A stretch of 64,000 bases of DNA from Thalassospira xiamenensis M-5 = DSM 17429 (GCF_000300235.2 NZ_CP004388.1:2514501-2578500); one strand, 5' to 3'. Positions 24,983-35,933 are shown, numbered from the stretch's first letter. Numbers and translations are program-made. Notes: a model not told the origin generated them from the sequence alone.

Positions 24983-26487
24983 CAGACTGCTGACAAAGTC
25001 CTCGCCATTGGCGGGGATTTTTGATTCAATGGGGAATGCTTAAGAAACCCAGCCCACATCAAACCGAACTTGAGATGGTGACACTCGACAGTTTGGTCCC
25101 CAGCGATCATTTGCTTCGTAAGATCGATGCCGTGATCGATTTCAGTTTTATCCATGCGCGCGTGGCCGATTTGTACTGCGCGAACAATGGCCGTCCCGCC
25201 CTTGATCCGGTGATGATGTTTAAGGCGCTGTTCATTGGCTATCTGTTTGGCGTGCGCTCGGAGCGCCAGCTTGTGCGCGAGATTGAGGTCAATGTCGCCT
25301 ATCGCTGGTTTTTGCAACTCAAGCTGACCGACAAGGTCTTTGATGCCTCGACCCTGTCGCAGAACCGGCGGCGTCGATATCATGATGCCAGTGTTGCGCA
25401 GGATATTTTTGACGAGATCGTCGAGCAGGCGATCAGGCACGGGCTGGTGGATGGTAAGGTTCTCTATACCGACAGCACGCATTTGAAGGCCGATGCCAAC
25501 AAGAACAAATGGGACCGCGAAGTGGTTGCCAAATCGCGCGCGGCCTATTGGGATGATCTGGATCTGGCGATTGAGGAAGACCGGGCGGCTCATGCGAAAA
25601 AGCCGCTCAAAGCCAAGGAACGCCAGCCGGTTGAGAAAGAAACCAAGATCAGCCGAACCGATCCCGACAGCGGATATATGGTGCGCGACGGCAAGCCCAA
25701 GGGCTTTTTCTATCTCGATCACCGCACGGTCGATGGCAAGCTTGGGATCATTACCGACAGTTACGCCACCCCGGCCAATCTGCATGACAGCATTCCCTAT
25801 CTCGACCGTCTTGACCGACAAAGGCAGCGTTTTGACCTTGATGTTATCGCCGTCGGACTGGATGCGGGCTATGCGACCGCCGCGATTGCCAAAGGCCTTG
25901 AAGATCGTGACATCCTTGGCGTGACGGGCTATCGCCGCCCGAACCTTCGGGAAGGCTACATCCCCAAACGCAAATACGTTTATGACCCTGAACGTGATGC
26001 TTATCGCTGCCCCGAAGGTCAGCTTCTGTCTTATGCGACAACCGACCGAAATGGATACCGCCATTATCACAGCGACCCGGAAAAATGCCGCACCTGTCCT
26101 GTGCTGGCTTCCTGTACCGCCAATGCCCACCACCGAAAAACTGTCACGCGCCATGTCTGGCAAGACGCCAGAGACCGGGCTGACGCCTATCGTCTGACAG
26201 AGTGGGGTAAGCGGGTTTACAAGCGCCGAAAAGAGACGGTCGAACGCTCTTTTGCAGATGCCAAACAGCTTCACGGTCATCGATATGCAAGGTTCCGGGG
26301 ACTGATCAATGTCAAATGCCAATGTCTGCTGGCCGCCGCCGCCCAAAACATCAAGAAAATAGCCCTGGCTTTGGGCCCCAAGGGGCCAATCGCTGAGGGA
26401 TAATCCCCTCGGCACACTCAAGCCAGCTTTCAAACACCTCTAAAAGAAAAACCCCGCCAAAATATGACGGGGTTTGTCAGCGGTCTG
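24983..26487 (+). mobile_element. IS1182-family insertion sequence, complete
   Basis: About 1505 bp with imperfect terminal inverted repeats: CAGACTGCTGACAAAG on the left and CAGACCGCTGACAAAC read inward on the right, both continuing to a GGCGGGG-TTTTT box. It carries one intact transposase gene. Both ends abut an identical 22-bp palindrome, the target duplication. With intact ends, gene and duplication, it looks recently acquired and potentially active. Confidence 0.93.
25036..26403 (+). CDS. IS1182-family transposase
   Basis: A DDE transposase of 455 residues. The N-terminal domain has the family opening MLKKPSPHQTELEMVTLDSL and LVPSDHLLRKID. Catalytic acidic residues lie in LYTDSTHLKADAN, VGLDAGYATAAI and the ERSFADAKQLHGHRYARFRG block. 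A zinc-knuckle-like stretch CRTCPVLASC precedes the last. ATG 25036 is chosen over TTG 25021. The frame is unbroken, so the protein is probably functional. Confidence 0.95.
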   Translation: MLKKPSPHQTELEMVTLDSLVPSDHLLRKIDAVIDFSFIHARVADLYCANNGRPALDPVMMFKALFIGYLFGVRSERQLVREIEVNVAYRWFLQLKLTDKVFDASTLSQNRRRRYHDASVAQDIFDEIVEQAIRHGLVDGKVLYTDSTHLKADANKNKWDREVVAKSRAAYWDDLDLAIEEDRAAHAKKPLKAKERQPVEKETKISRTDPDSGYMVRDGKPKGFFYLDHRTVDGKLGIITDSYATPANLHDSIPYLDRLDRQRQRFDLDVIAVGLDAGYATAAIAKGLEDRDILGVTGYRRPNLREGYIPKRKYVYDPERDAYRCPEGQLLSYATTDRNGYRHYHSDPEKCRTCPVLASCTANAHHRKTVTRHVWQDARDRADAYRLTEWGKRVYKRRKETVERSFADAKQLHGHRYARFRGLINVKCQCLLAAAAQNIKKIALALGPKGPIAEG

Positions 26488-26514
26488 AGGCCGCCTGATC
26501 AGGCGGCCTTTTTG
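26488..26514. terminator. Palindromic terminator, right copy of the IS target duplication
   Basis: The 22-bp palindrome at 26488-26509 is followed by TTTTT on the plus strand. It overlaps the last bases of anmK, whose TGA stop lies inside it at 26499-26501. Before the insertion it would have been a compact terminator following the hydrolase gene and overlapping the anmK 3' end. Confidence 0.8.
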
Positions 26515-27614
26515 CTGTGATAGAGCTTTCCGCCCCGGCATGGTTCGGGAACGCCGGTTGTGCCAGGAAAACTGAGCGGCAGATCGCAAAGATGACGGAC
26601 CGCAAGATAGCCAAAGCATTCGGCCTCGACCGCATCGCCGTCCCAGTCCAGATCGTCAACGGATCGTACTGGTACACCCAGCCGATCATTCAAATGTGCC
26701 ATCAAATAATCATTGTGACGCCCGCCGCCACAGACAAACCATTGCAGGGGAGCCGCAGGCAGGTGATTTACCCCGGCAACAACCGCCGCCACGGTGCATT
26801 GCGCCAGTGTTGCCGCCCCGTCGGCAACGCCCAGCTTTGCCTCTGCCACCAGCCCATCAATGCGGAGTGCCATATCTTCGCGATCAAGCGATTTGGGGGG
26901 GATGCGGTCGAAATACGGGTCTTCAAGGAATTTGACCTCGATCATCGGGTCCGGCAGGCCGGATGCGGCGGTTGCACCATTCAGATCGACCGGATTGCCG
27001 GTATGGCGCAACATCCAGTCATCGATACGTGCATTGCCCGGCCCGCAATCAAAAGCCAGCAATTCGTCATCGGCACCGATCCATGTGACATTGGAAACGC
27101 CGCCGATATTAAGAACAGCCACCGGCATATCAACACCGGCACTTTTCATCAGGGCGGCATGATAAACCGGGGCCAAGGGCGCGCCTTCGCCCCCGGCGGC
27201 AACATCGGCCAGTCGGAAATCGGCAACAACCGGAATGCCGGTCTTTTCGGCCAGCATATCGGGCGTTCCGATCTGGCGCGTGATCCCCGATGCCGGTTCA
27301 TGAAACACGGTCTGGCCGTGAAAACCGATCACACCAATTTCGGATGGGGAAATCGCCGCACGATCCAGCAACATGTTAACAGCATTCACATGCACCAGCG
27401 TCAGATCATCGGCCACGACATGCTCACTGTTGGTGGCAGCACGATTGCCAAAGCAGGCGCGCATGCGTTCGCGTAAGTCAGGGCTATACGGCACGAAAAC
27501 GGCATGACCGGTACGCCGGACATCGACGCCGTCGGTTTCAATCAATGCCGCATCCACCCCGTCAAGGGATGTGCCGCTCATCATGCCGATGGCCTTGATC
27601 CAGCCGGTTGTCAT
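26499..27614 (-). CDS. anmK: Anhydro-N-acetylmuramic acid kinase AnmK
   Basis: AnmK phosphorylates and opens 1,6-anhydroMurNAc released in cell-wall recycling, giving MurNAc-6-phosphate. Motifs are [16 protein letters not shown] at the N-terminus, [23 protein letters not shown], and [13 protein letters not shown] for ATP binding. The length of 371 residues is normal. The C-terminal codons overlap the palindromic terminator, and the IS element begins just 11 bp beyond the stop, so the gene itself was not damaged. It is divergent from tyrS, a pairing seen in many proteobacteria. Confidence 0.95.
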   Translation of the reverse strand: MTTGWIKAIGMMSGTSLDGVDAALIETDGVDVRRTGHAVFVPYSPDLRERMRACFGNRAATNSEHVVADDLTLVHVNAVNMLLDRAAISPSEIGVIGFHGQTVFHEPASGITRQIGTPDMLAEKTGIPVVADFRLADVAAGGEGAPLAPVYHAALMKSAGVDMPVAVLNIGGVSNVTWIGADDELLAFDCGPGNARIDDWMLRHTGNPVDLNGATAASGLPDPMIEVKFLEDPYFDRIPPKSLDREDMALRIDGLVAEAKLGVADGAATLAQCTVAAVVAGVNHLPAAPLQWFVCGGGRHNDYLMAHLNDRLGVPVRSVDDLDWDGDAVEAECFGYLAVRHLCDLPLSFPGTTGVPEPCRGGKLYHSKKAA

Positions 27615-27819
27615 TTTGTACTCCGTTCCCGTATGCGTTTTTGCGTTTGTCAGTGCCGCAAGAGCGCAGATTAAGCCCGATTTATCGCGAAATCGTTACC
27701 ATGCATTGCAAACAGGGCGTCGATGCGTTGCCGAGGGGATATTTTCTGTGCTAGATCATCGCCTCCGCCCTTTGGGGTGCTCGTATTTTTACACTCACAA
27801 CCAACATAGCGCAAAAACC

Positions 27820-29073
27820 ATGACTGAACTGAAGTCTGATTTTCTCCGCGTCATGAATGACCGCGGTTACATCCACCAATGTACTGATCTTGAAGGGCTT
27901 GATGCCTATGCGTCAGAAAAAAAGGTGGTGTGCTATGTGGGCTATGATTGCACCGCAGACAGCCTGCATGTCGGGTCGCTTGTTTCGATCATGATGCTGC
28001 GCTGGTTGCAGAAAACCGGCCACAAGCCGATTGTCCTGATGGGCGGCGGCACGACCCGTGTTGGTGATCCGACCGGCCGTGATGATGCCCGCCCGGTTCT
28101 GACCGATGAAATCATTGCCGCCAATATGGCCGGCATCAAGAAGGTGTTTCAGCAGTTCCTGACATTTGGCGATGGCCCGACCGATGCGGTCATGGTCAAC
28201 AATGCCGACTGGCTGGACAAGATCAATTACATCGAATTCCTGCGTGATTTCGGGCGTCATTTCTCGGTCAACCGGATGCTGAGCTTTGATTCCGTCAAGC
28301 TGCGTCTGGAACGTGAACAGTCGCTGAGCTTCCTTGAATTCAACTACATGATCCTGCAGGCCTATGACTTTGTCGAACTGCAGCGCAAATATGGCTGTGT
28401 GCTTCAGATGGGCGGTTCGGACCAGTGGGGCAATATCGTCAATGGGGTCGAGCTTGGCCGTCGTGTGGATGACAGTGCATTGTTTGGCCTGACCACGCCG
28501 CTTATGACCACCGCATCGGGTGCGAAGATGGGCAAGACGGCATCGGGTGCGGTGTGGCTGAACGAGGAACGCCTGTCGGCGTATGATTATTACCAGTTCT
28601 GGCGCAACAGCGAAGACGCCGACGTGATCAAGTTCATGCGTCTGTTCACCGAGCTGTCGCTTGAGCAGATTGCCGAATATGAAAAGTTCGAAGGGGCCGA
28701 GATCAACGAAGCCAAGAAAATACTGGCGTTCGAAGCGGTCAAGCTGTGCCGTGGGGAGGAAGCCGCCCTTGCGGCAGCAGAAACCGCGCGCAAGACCTTT
28801 GAGGAAGGCGTTCTGGCCGACGACCTTCCGACTGTCGAAGTTCCGAAATCGGAAATTGATGCTGGTATCGCGGCATTTGATCTGTTCCGTCGTGCCGACC
28901 TTGCCAAATCGGGGGGCGAAGCGCGCCGCCTGATCAAGGGTGGTGGTGCCAAGATCAATGACGAGAAAGTCGATGATGAAAACATCATCATTGGCGGTGA
29001 TGCGGTCAATTCTGATGGCGTGATCAAGCTTTCGGCGGGTAAAAAACGCCACGTTCTGATCAAGCCGGTTTGA
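27820..29073 (+). CDS. tyrS: Tyrosyl-tRNA synthetase
   Basis: A class I aminoacyl-tRNA synthetase charging tRNA-Tyr. The HIGH-equivalent is [13 protein letters not shown], the tyrosine pocket is in [12 protein letters not shown] and [12 protein letters not shown], and the KMSKS loop reads AKMGKTASG. The C-terminal S4 domain includes [21 protein letters not shown] 27820 gives 417 residues. The frame is open to 27571, but those codons overlap anmK antisense and are not homologous. Confidence 0.96.
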   Translation: MTELKSDFLRVMNDRGYIHQCTDLEGLDAYASEKKVVCYVGYDCTADSLHVGSLVSIMMLRWLQKTGHKPIVLMGGGTTRVGDPTGRDDARPVLTDEIIAANMAGIKKVFQQFLTFGDGPTDAVMVNNADWLDKINYIEFLRDFGRHFSVNRMLSFDSVKLRLEREQSLSFLEFNYMILQAYDFVELQRKYGCVLQMGGSDQWGNIVNGVELGRRVDDSALFGLTTPLMTTASGAKMGKTASGAVWLNEERLSAYDYYQFWRNSEDADVIKFMRLFTELSLEQIAEYEKFEGAEINEAKKILAFEAVKLCRGEEAALAAAETARKTFEEGVLADDLPTVEVPKSEIDAGIAAFDLFRRADLAKSGGEARRLIKGGGAKINDEKVDDENIIIGGDAVNSDGVIKLSAGKKRHVLIKPV

Positions 29074-29105
29074 CCCAGCCACCCGGTTTTATCGGATTGA
29101 ACATC

Positions 29106-29136
29106 AAAGGCCCCGGGCATGCGTCCGGGGTCTTTG
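29106..29136. terminator. Bidirectional terminator between tyrS and the AsmA-like gene
   Basis: AAAGGCCCCGG and CCGGGGTCTTT pair across about 8 bases with A/T-rich flanks, between two convergent genes. Confidence 0.8.
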
Positions 29137-29142
29137 TTTATC

Positions 29143-32100
29143 TCATCCCGGTTCAGCGCCGGTTATCAGATTGCGGAACACGCCCGGCACAAAGGTCGAT
29201 AACGGATTGACCGTGACTTCCGGGTCTTCAAGTGCGCCTTCGATGGTGTAGGTCGGGGCGAAAATACCGCCGCCTTCCTCGCCCACCAGCAAATCCCCCA
29301 GAAGCGGTATCGCACCAAGGGCGGAATTAAGCGCATAGATCGGAACGATTGACCCCGCCAGCCTGATTTCGGCCTTTGCCATGTCAATCGAGCCATTGCT
29401 GGTCACGCCAACCGCCGAGCCGTTGGCGGCAAATTTGCTGAGCGCGAGCACATCATTGGCATAGGTGAAATCGCCGTTCAGTTCGTCAAAGGCAATGCCG
29501 TTTCCGCCCAGCACATCGGCAAGACCGGTGAGCGATGCCGCGCCCAGAACACGGGCGGCAAGCGGTGCATTCACCGCCCGGAAAGCCGTGATATTGACCT
29601 TGCCCGTGAAGGGTTGCGACCATGTGCTATCATCAACCGTCCCCTCGATGGCAAGCGCGCCCCCCAGAAGATTCTCGTACAAATCCACCGCACGCAGGAA
29701 CTTGCCGGCATCTTCGCTGGTCAGGCGGACATTTCGCGTTTTCGCATCCTTGCGTTCGACCTGGACAAAGACGTTTGACCGATCCCCCAATGTGCCGTTC
29801 AGAACCAGTCCGTCCCATTCGTCGCCAACGACGTGAATGGAACCTTCAAGATCGCCAAGCAATTCGGAATTGGCCATGATCACCTGATCGATCGACAGGA
29901 AGATATCGGTCTTCCCGCCAACGCGCGAGGCATTCTGGCCGATGCCACCACTATTGGGGCTTTCGACGGGGCCGGGATCACGCGGCGCATCGTCATCGGC
30001 GATCCATGGCTGCGCATCGGCCTGACGAGCGGCGATTTCAACCTCGCGGTTTTCGCCGGTCTGGTTAAGCAGGATCGATCCATCGCGCAGAACGGGACGG
30101 TCCCCCTTGATCAGAAATTCGGAGGCTTCGAGCCGGATATCCATCGCATCGAAATCCCCCGCCGGGCTGGCCGATTTTTGCACGCCGTCCTTTGGGCTGT
30201 CTTCGACGAAGGAACGCAGATCAAACTGATTACCCTTGAGATCGACCAGAAGCTTGCCCCCCTGATCAACCGTGATGGCCCCGGATACGGCAAGGTTTTC
30301 GCGGAACCGGGTATCATTCAGATTGATGGTGAACTTATCGGCAATCGGGCTGTCGCCGCGCCAGCGCCCCTTGGCCTTGGCGACCAGTTCAGGCGCCATC
30401 AGATCAAACGACCGGACTTCACCCGCCCCATTGGCCTTGACGGTCAGGTCAAACGCAAGGCTGGCATCCTGCCCCGGTGTTTTGTGATAATCGACCATAT
30501 CAAGCTTAATGTCGGCGGCAGACAGGCTGGTTTGTGCCTTGATCACGACATCGCGGCTGCGCAGATGTTCGATGGTGACCTTGCCGGTGGCGACACCGCT
30601 TGCATAGGGATCAGCGGCAAAGCCGACCTGTTCCAACGCGGCAAGATCAAGGTCGCCTTCAAGGTCATAGTGGCTGATGACGGGCGTATCATCGGCAAAG
30701 CTTTCGATCCATTTGATGTTTGTTCGGCCCTTGCCAATCGCGGCCTCGCCCGACAGTTCGAGCCCCTTGGTATTGACCTGCAATTCAAAGGTGCCATCGG
30801 AAAGATCAAGTTCACGGAACGCATCGGTAATCGCGGCATTTTCGATGCGCGAGGCAGCGGCGACTTCGACATCATCGAAAGACAGGTCTTTGAGCAACGG
30901 GAAATGCAGCTTGACGCGGGTTGCCTGTTCGCCATCGACCTGTGCGGGATCGATGCCAAGCTTGGTTGCGAAACCAAGCGGTTCTTCATCGATCATTTCA
31001 AGCACATTGCGCGCGCCGCCGTGGGCGACAACCTCGATATCGGCCATTTCGGTGTCGGTATCAAGCTGCGAGAAGACAAGCGTTGCCTCGTCAACCACGA
31101 TCCCGTCAGCTTCGCCTTCATTAACGAAAATGCTGAAACTCGACTGATCAAACTCCGCCCGTCCGCCTGCCCCCAGAACCGATGGCATATCGCCAAGGTA
31201 ATGCACGGTAACACCGGTCATGTTCATTTCGCCGTCCAGATGATCGACAACGATGTTTCCGGTTTCGTCCTGATGCAGTCTGGTGCGCAGTTCGGCCTGA
31301 TGAACGATCCCGTCTGTCAGGTTTTCAACCACCCAGGTGCGTGCATTATGGCCAATGGTTTCGGGCCACAATTGCGGCAGGTCATTGGTCCGCACATCGG
31401 TTGCCGTCGCCGTGATATCGATGGCCCACTGGCCCAGCGGGTTTAGCGCAACACCTTTGAGCACCACGGCGGTTTCCCCGGCTTCGATCCGGACGTCATC
31501 AAAGCTCAGCCGACCGGGTACGAAGCTCAGATCCGCCTTGCCACCGGTGACATGATAGGAAGCGGTCATGGGGGCGGGAAAATCAACCCGCCCGACCCCA
31601 AGATCAAGATCGGTGCCAAGTTCGATCACGCTGCCATCCGCGCCAAGTTTTGCGGTGACACGTCCGGTTACCGGCACCTCGATCCCGGCCAGATCGGCAA
31701 ACATATCGGAAATGCTGGTCAGTTGTGATGGAACGACTTCGCCCAGATCGACCGCCATATCGATTTCTTCGATCCGGCTGTCATATTCGGCGGTGACATT
31801 CACATCGGTCGAGACCGTCCCGGCATTGACCTTCATCGTCGCATCCGCGTGGATACCCATGGGTTTGCGCGACAGTCGGATATCGGCAGACGGTGCAGAC
31901 CAGACGATATCAAGCGCCTCGTCACGTACTTGAAGATCCGCGCCAGACACCCCGAACGATTCAAAATAGGCTGCTGCCGGGAAATCGGCGGCCTCGCCCG
32001 ACAGGATCGCAACGATTTCGCGCATTGCACTGCTGCCGTCGCGGATGCCGCGCTGTGCATCGCTTAACGGTTGATCGGGTTCGGGCGATGCGTTTTCCGA

Positions 32101-32724
32101 GGCGGTTGGCATCGGCATGGTTACGACGGGTTGATCGGGATTGTTCTGGGCTGGTGCCGTACCTGCAACGTCATCTGCGCTATCGGTTTCTGCCGCAGGC
32201 ACAGGTACCGTATCAGATTTCACCGCATCCGTGGTTTCGCGGCTTGCCTGTTCGTTCGCGGTATAGCCGATATCGATCTTGCCATCGGCACGGCGCACAA
32301 GGCGTAATTTGGGGCCGATCAGGTTGAGTTCGCGCAGCGCCAGAACGCCGTCAAACAATGCGCGGCTGGAAAACACCACGTCGGCCTCTGGAACATGCAG
32401 CATTTCATTGTCCGCACCGTCGCGGACCGAAACATCGCGCAATCGGATATCGAACCGTTCCTGCCATCCGCGCCAGAACAGGACCATATCGCCGACATCG
32501 AAACGGGTATCGCCGCTGCTTTCGTTCAGCTCGGCCACGACATACGGTACGAGACGATGCAGGGAAACCGGGCCTTGCGAGATGCGCCAGACCAGTACAC
32601 CAAGGAAAACGCCGACAAACAGGACCACGGCAGCAAGAAGCAGCCCACACCAGCCGGTAAAGATTTTGATGCGACGCACCTGCCTAAAGATCCCGAATTT
32701 ACGATGCCATGAATGACTTTTCAA
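29143..32724 (-). CDS. AsmA-like / DUF3971 (YhdP-type) envelope protein
   Basis: A 1193-residue protein with one N-terminal membrane anchor (GLLLAAVVLFVGVFLGVLVW, about residues 27-46) and a very long periplasmic beta-rich region. A Ser/Thr/Pro/Glu-rich linker occupies about residues 160-230. The C-terminal part has the AsmA-like hallmark: AFRAVNAPLAARVLGAAS, then a FDELNGDFTYAND block and SIVPIYALNSALGAIPLLG. YhdP/AsmA-type proteins form bridge-like channels moving phospholipids to the outer membrane; that role is inferred by family. The frame opens with TTG 32724 and no ATG is near, so the start is uncertain. It is divergent from glnE. Confidence 0.88.
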   Translation of the reverse strand: MKSHSWHRKFGIFRQVRRIKIFTGWCGLLLAAVVLFVGVFLGVLVWRISQGPVSLHRLVPYVVAELNESSGDTRFDVGDMVLFWRGWQERFDIRLRDVSVRDGADNEMLHVPEADVVFSSRALFDGVLALRELNLIGPKLRLVRRADGKIDIGYTANEQASRETTDAVKSDTVPVPAAETDSADDVAGTAPAQNNPDQPVVTMPMPTASENASPEPDQPLSDAQRGIRDGSSAMREIVAILSGEAADFPAAAYFESFGVSGADLQVRDEALDIVWSAPSADIRLSRKPMGIHADATMKVNAGTVSTDVNVTAEYDSRIEEIDMAVDLGEVVPSQLTSISDMFADLAGIEVPVTGRVTAKLGADGSVIELGTDLDLGVGRVDFPAPMTASYHVTGGKADLSFVPGRLSFDDVRIEAGETAVVLKGVALNPLGQWAIDITATATDVRTNDLPQLWPETIGHNARTWVVENLTDGIVHQAELRTRLHQDETGNIVVDHLDGEMNMTGVTVHYLGDMPSVLGAGGRAEFDQSSFSIFVNEGEADGIVVDEATLVFSQLDTDTEMADIEVVAHGGARNVLEMIDEEPLGFATKLGIDPAQVDGEQATRVKLHFPLLKDLSFDDVEVAAASRIENAAITDAFRELDLSDGTFELQVNTKGLELSGEAAIGKGRTNIKWIESFADDTPVISHYDLEGDLDLAALEQVGFAADPYASGVATGKVTIEHLRSRDVVIKAQTSLSAADIKLDMVDYHKTPGQDASLAFDLTVKANGAGEVRSFDLMAPELVAKAKGRWRGDSPIADKFTINLNDTRFRENLAVSGAITVDQGGKLLVDLKGNQFDLRSFVEDSPKDGVQKSASPAGDFDAMDIRLEASEFLIKGDRPVLRDGSILLNQTGENREVEIAARQADAQPWIADDDAPRDPGPVESPNSGGIGQNASRVGGKTDIFLSIDQVIMANSELLGDLEGSIHVVGDEWDGLVLNGTLGDRSNVFVQVERKDAKTRNVRLTSEDAGKFLRAVDLYENLLGGALAIEGTVDDSTWSQPFTGKVNITAFRAVNAPLAARVLGAASLTGLADVLGGNGIAFDELNGDFTYANDVLALSKFAANGSAVGVTSNGSIDMAKAEIRLAGSIVPIYALNSALGAIPLLGDLLVGEEGGGIFAPTYTIEGALEDPEVTVNPLSTFVPGVFRNLITGAEPG

Positions 32725-32963
32725 TCAATGCAATAACGCCGTCAAGCCAATGAAGTTTCGCGGATGGCGAAAAACCTAATAAATGTAAACTGATACTGTT
32801 TCCCTGTCGCCTTTTTGGTATCGTCGGAAACAAAGGAAACAATCTGTGTCATGTCCTGCCCCTGACCGGATGCCGGAAATAGCCAGCAAAGCACGACAAG
32901 CCAAGGGATAGCCCGGTTCGACGTCCAAGAGCAATAACAAGAGCAACACAAGGAAAGCAAAAA

Positions 32964-35933
32964 GTGTCTCTTTCCTGGATTACACCTGATCTGCCGAAAC
33001 CCTTCGATGCGGATCGCTGCAATAACGGTTTCGAAAGATGGTCAGCACTTGCCGATCGTCCCGTCTTTGAACATCTGGCACAACAGATTGGCGACATTGC
33101 GGCCAACAGCCCGAAAAAAGATGTTCTGGCGGCAATGTTTGGCAATAGCCCGTACCTGACAAACCTGTGCCTGCGCGATCCCGATATCGTCTGTCTGACT
33201 TTTGATCAGGGACTTGACGTTGCCTTTGACGCCGCCCTTGATCCGGTGCGCAAAAGTGCCAATGCCAGCGCCCTGGATCAGGCAAACACCATGGCCGAAG
33301 TGCGCAAGGCGAAACGCCGGGCGGCTTTGGTTATTGCAATGGCCGATATCTGCAAGGCGTGGACGCTTGATAAAATCACGAGCGCGATTAGCACTACAGC
33401 CGAGGTCACGCTTGAGTTCGCCTTGGCGCATTGCCTTTCGGCAACGGCCAGACAGCGCAAATTCGACCTGCCCCATCCCGATGATCCGTTGCGCGATTGC
33501 GGGATATTTGCGATTGGCATGGGAAAGCTTGGCGCCAAAGAGCTTAACTATTCATCCGATATCGACCTGATCTTCCTTTATGATCACGAGGTCGTCACCT
33601 ATATCGACCCGGATCGCTTGCAGCAGGATCTGGTGCGGATGGTGCGCGATGTCACGCGCATCATGGAAGAACGCACCGGTGATGGCTATGTTTTCCGCAC
33701 CGATCTGCGCCTGCGCCCCGATCCGGCATCCACCCCGCCGATCCTGTCGATGCTGGCGGCTGAAACCTATTACGAGACGGTTGGTCAGAACTGGGAACGT
33801 GCAGCCATGATCAAGGCACGCATCGTTGCAGGAGACAAAAAATCAGGCGATATATTCCTTGAAATATTGCGCCCTTATGTCTGGCGCAAGCATCTTGATT
33901 TCCTTGCCATTCAGGACATTCATTCGATCAAACGCCAGATCAACGCCCACAAGGGCGGCAGCAAGGTCGTGATTCCGGGCCACAATATCAAGCTTGGCCG
34001 TGGCGGCATTCGCGAGATCGAATTTTTCGCCCAGACCCAGCAACTGATCTGGGGCGGGCGCGAGGTTGCGCTCCGCTGCAAGGCGACCTGTGATGCGCTG
34101 CGCGAATTGACCGAATTTGGCCAGATTACCGAACAGGTTCGCGACGAAATGCTTGTCGCCTATGAGTTTTTGCGCACCGTCGAACATCGTTTGCAAATGA
34201 CAAACGACCAGCAGACGCAGACATTGCCCGACAATGACGAAGGACTGCACGGGCTTGCGACCTTCCTTGGCTATGCCACGCTTGATGGTTTCAAAGCCGA
34301 TCTGTTGCATCATCTGCGCAAGGTCGAAAGCAATTATGCCGAACTTTTCGAAGATGATATTCCCCTGGTCGCATCCGACGGCAATCTTGTCTTTACCGGA
34401 ACGGAAGACGACCCTGATACAATTGAAAATCTGCGCCATATGGGGTTCGAGAACCCGACCAATGTTTCGGTTACCGTGCGCGGATGGCATCACGGGCGTT
34501 ATCGTGCCACCCGGTCAAGGCGGGCACGTGAAATCCTGACCGAGCTGATGCCGACCCTGTTGAAGGCATTGTCGCAAACCACCAACCCGGACATGGCGTT
34601 TCGCGCCTTTGATGAATTCCTCAAAGGGCTGCCTGCTGGCGTTCAGCTTTTCTCGTTGCTGACGGCAAATCCGGAACTGCTTGAGCTTCTGGCGCAGATT
34701 GCCGGTACGGCACCGCGCATGGCCAAATATCTGGGGCGCAATGCCGGGGTGCTTGATTATGTTCTGATGTCGGGCTTCCACGACGAACTGCCCGATGCCG
34801 ATACGATGCTTGAGGAACTCAACAGCCTTCTTTCGCGCGAGGATATGGTCGAAGACTGGCTTGATACCGCACGGCGCTGGGCGAACGATCAGAAGTTCCG
34901 CATTGATGTGCAAACCATCCAGAACCGCCATACCCCGCATCAGGCAGGCCGGGCATTGGCCGATGTCGCCGATGTGGCCATTCGCGCGCTTTTCCCGCGC
35001 ATTGCCGATGATTTTGCGCAAAAGCATGGCAAGTTTGACGATGGCGGGCTTGCGGTCTTTGCGCTTGGCAAACATGGCGGGCAGGAACTTTCGCCCGGTT
35101 CCGATCTTGATATGATCTTTGTCTATGAAGTGCCCGAGGATGCCGAAGAATCAAATGGCGAAAAGCCGCTTAGCCCCGGCCATTATTACATCCGGCTCAG
35201 CCAGCGTTACATCAACGCCCTTTCGGCACCGACGGCCGAGGGGGTCCTGTTTGAAACCGACCTTCGCCTGCGCCCCAGTGGCAACAAGGGACCACTTGCC
35301 ACCCATTTCAAAAGTTTCGAGGCCTATCAGCTTAACGAGGCCTGGACGTGGGAGCATATGGCACTGACCCGGTTACGTCCGGTTTATGGCCCGCAGGCCC
35401 TGTGCGACAGGGTCATGGAAACCACCAATTCGGTGTTGCAGAAAAAGCGCAATCCCGATGATCTTCTGCGCGATGTTTATGACATGCGCAACCGCATGGA
35501 TGCCGGCAAGGGGGATAGCCACCCCTGGGCGATCAAGATGCGGCGCGGCGGGTTGGTTGATCTGGAATTCATTGCGCAATATCTGCAACTGGCGCATGCC
35601 CATACCCATCCCGAAATCCTGTCGCCCACCACGCGCGAGGTTTTCAAAAACCTGTCATCCGCCGGGATACTGGAGGCAGAAGAAGCAACCTTCCTTGCCA
35701 ATGCCGGATCATTCTGGCTGGCGTTGCAGGCAATGCTGCGCCTGACGACCGAAGGGCCGTTTGATCCCGCAAATGCCAGTACCGATTTGCGCCGTATGCT
35801 CGCACGCGCCGGGCAATGCGATGATTTCGATGCCCTTCAGGCCAAGCTTGACGAAACAGCAGGCCGGATCAAGGCGATCTATGATCGTCTGATTACCGAA
35901 CCGGCCGAAAAACTTCCGCCCCGTTCAGAATGA
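32964..35933 (+). CDS. glnE: Glutamine synthetase adenylyltransferase/deadenylase GlnE
   Basis: A bifunctional enzyme of 989 residues that adds and removes AMP on glutamine synthetase in response to PII. Two nucleotidyltransferase domains are visible: one with GMGKLGAKELNYSSDIDLIF near residue 190, the other with ALGKHGGQELSPGSDLDMIF near residue 700. Each keeps the GSD/SSD-x-D acidic pair. The GTG start at 32964 is preceded by AAGGAAAG. The length is normal. It is transcribed alone, divergent from the AsmA-like gene. Confidence 0.97.
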   Translation: MSLSWITPDLPKPFDADRCNNGFERWSALADRPVFEHLAQQIGDIAANSPKKDVLAAMFGNSPYLTNLCLRDPDIVCLTFDQGLDVAFDAALDPVRKSANASALDQANTMAEVRKAKRRAALVIAMADICKAWTLDKITSAISTTAEVTLEFALAHCLSATARQRKFDLPHPDDPLRDCGIFAIGMGKLGAKELNYSSDIDLIFLYDHEVVTYIDPDRLQQDLVRMVRDVTRIMEERTGDGYVFRTDLRLRPDPASTPPILSMLAAETYYETVGQNWERAAMIKARIVAGDKKSGDIFLEILRPYVWRKHLDFLAIQDIHSIKRQINAHKGGSKVVIPGHNIKLGRGGIREIEFFAQTQQLIWGGREVALRCKATCDALRELTEFGQITEQVRDEMLVAYEFLRTVEHRLQMTNDQQTQTLPDNDEGLHGLATFLGYATLDGFKADLLHHLRKVESNYAELFEDDIPLVASDGNLVFTGTEDDPDTIENLRHMGFENPTNVSVTVRGWHHGRYRATRSRRAREILTELMPTLLKALSQTTNPDMAFRAFDEFLKGLPAGVQLFSLLTANPELLELLAQIAGTAPRMAKYLGRNAGVLDYVLMSGFHDELPDADTMLEELNSLLSREDMVEDWLDTARRWANDQKFRIDVQTIQNRHTPHQAGRALADVADVAIRALFPRIADDFAQKHGKFDDGGLAVFALGKHGGQELSPGSDLDMIFVYEVPEDAEESNGEKPLSPGHYYIRLSQRYINALSAPTAEGVLFETDLRLRPSGNKGPLATHFKSFEAYQLNEAWTWEHMALTRLRPVYGPQALCDRVMETTNSVLQKKRNPDDLLRDVYDMRNRMDAGKGDSHPWAIKMRRGGLVDLEFIAQYLQLAHAHTHPEILSPTTREVFKNLSSAGILEAEEATFLANAGSFWLALQAMLRLTTEGPFDPANASTDLRRMLARAGQCDDFDALQAKLDETAGRIKAIYDRLITEPAEKLPPRSE

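Noticed and set aside
27571..27819. An 83-codon N-terminal extension of tyrS
   Set aside because: It overlaps anmK antisense and does not resemble any synthetase; ATG 27820 fits the family.
29833..31446. A 537-codon plus-strand frame opposite the AsmA-like gene
   Set aside because: It is the antisense shadow of a highly biased coding sequence; no ribosome site or domain.
32742..32960. A 72-codon minus-strand frame with a hydrophobic stretch between the AsmA-like gene and glnE
   Set aside because: It starts at TTG without a ribosome site and overlaps the glnE leader; composition gives no support.
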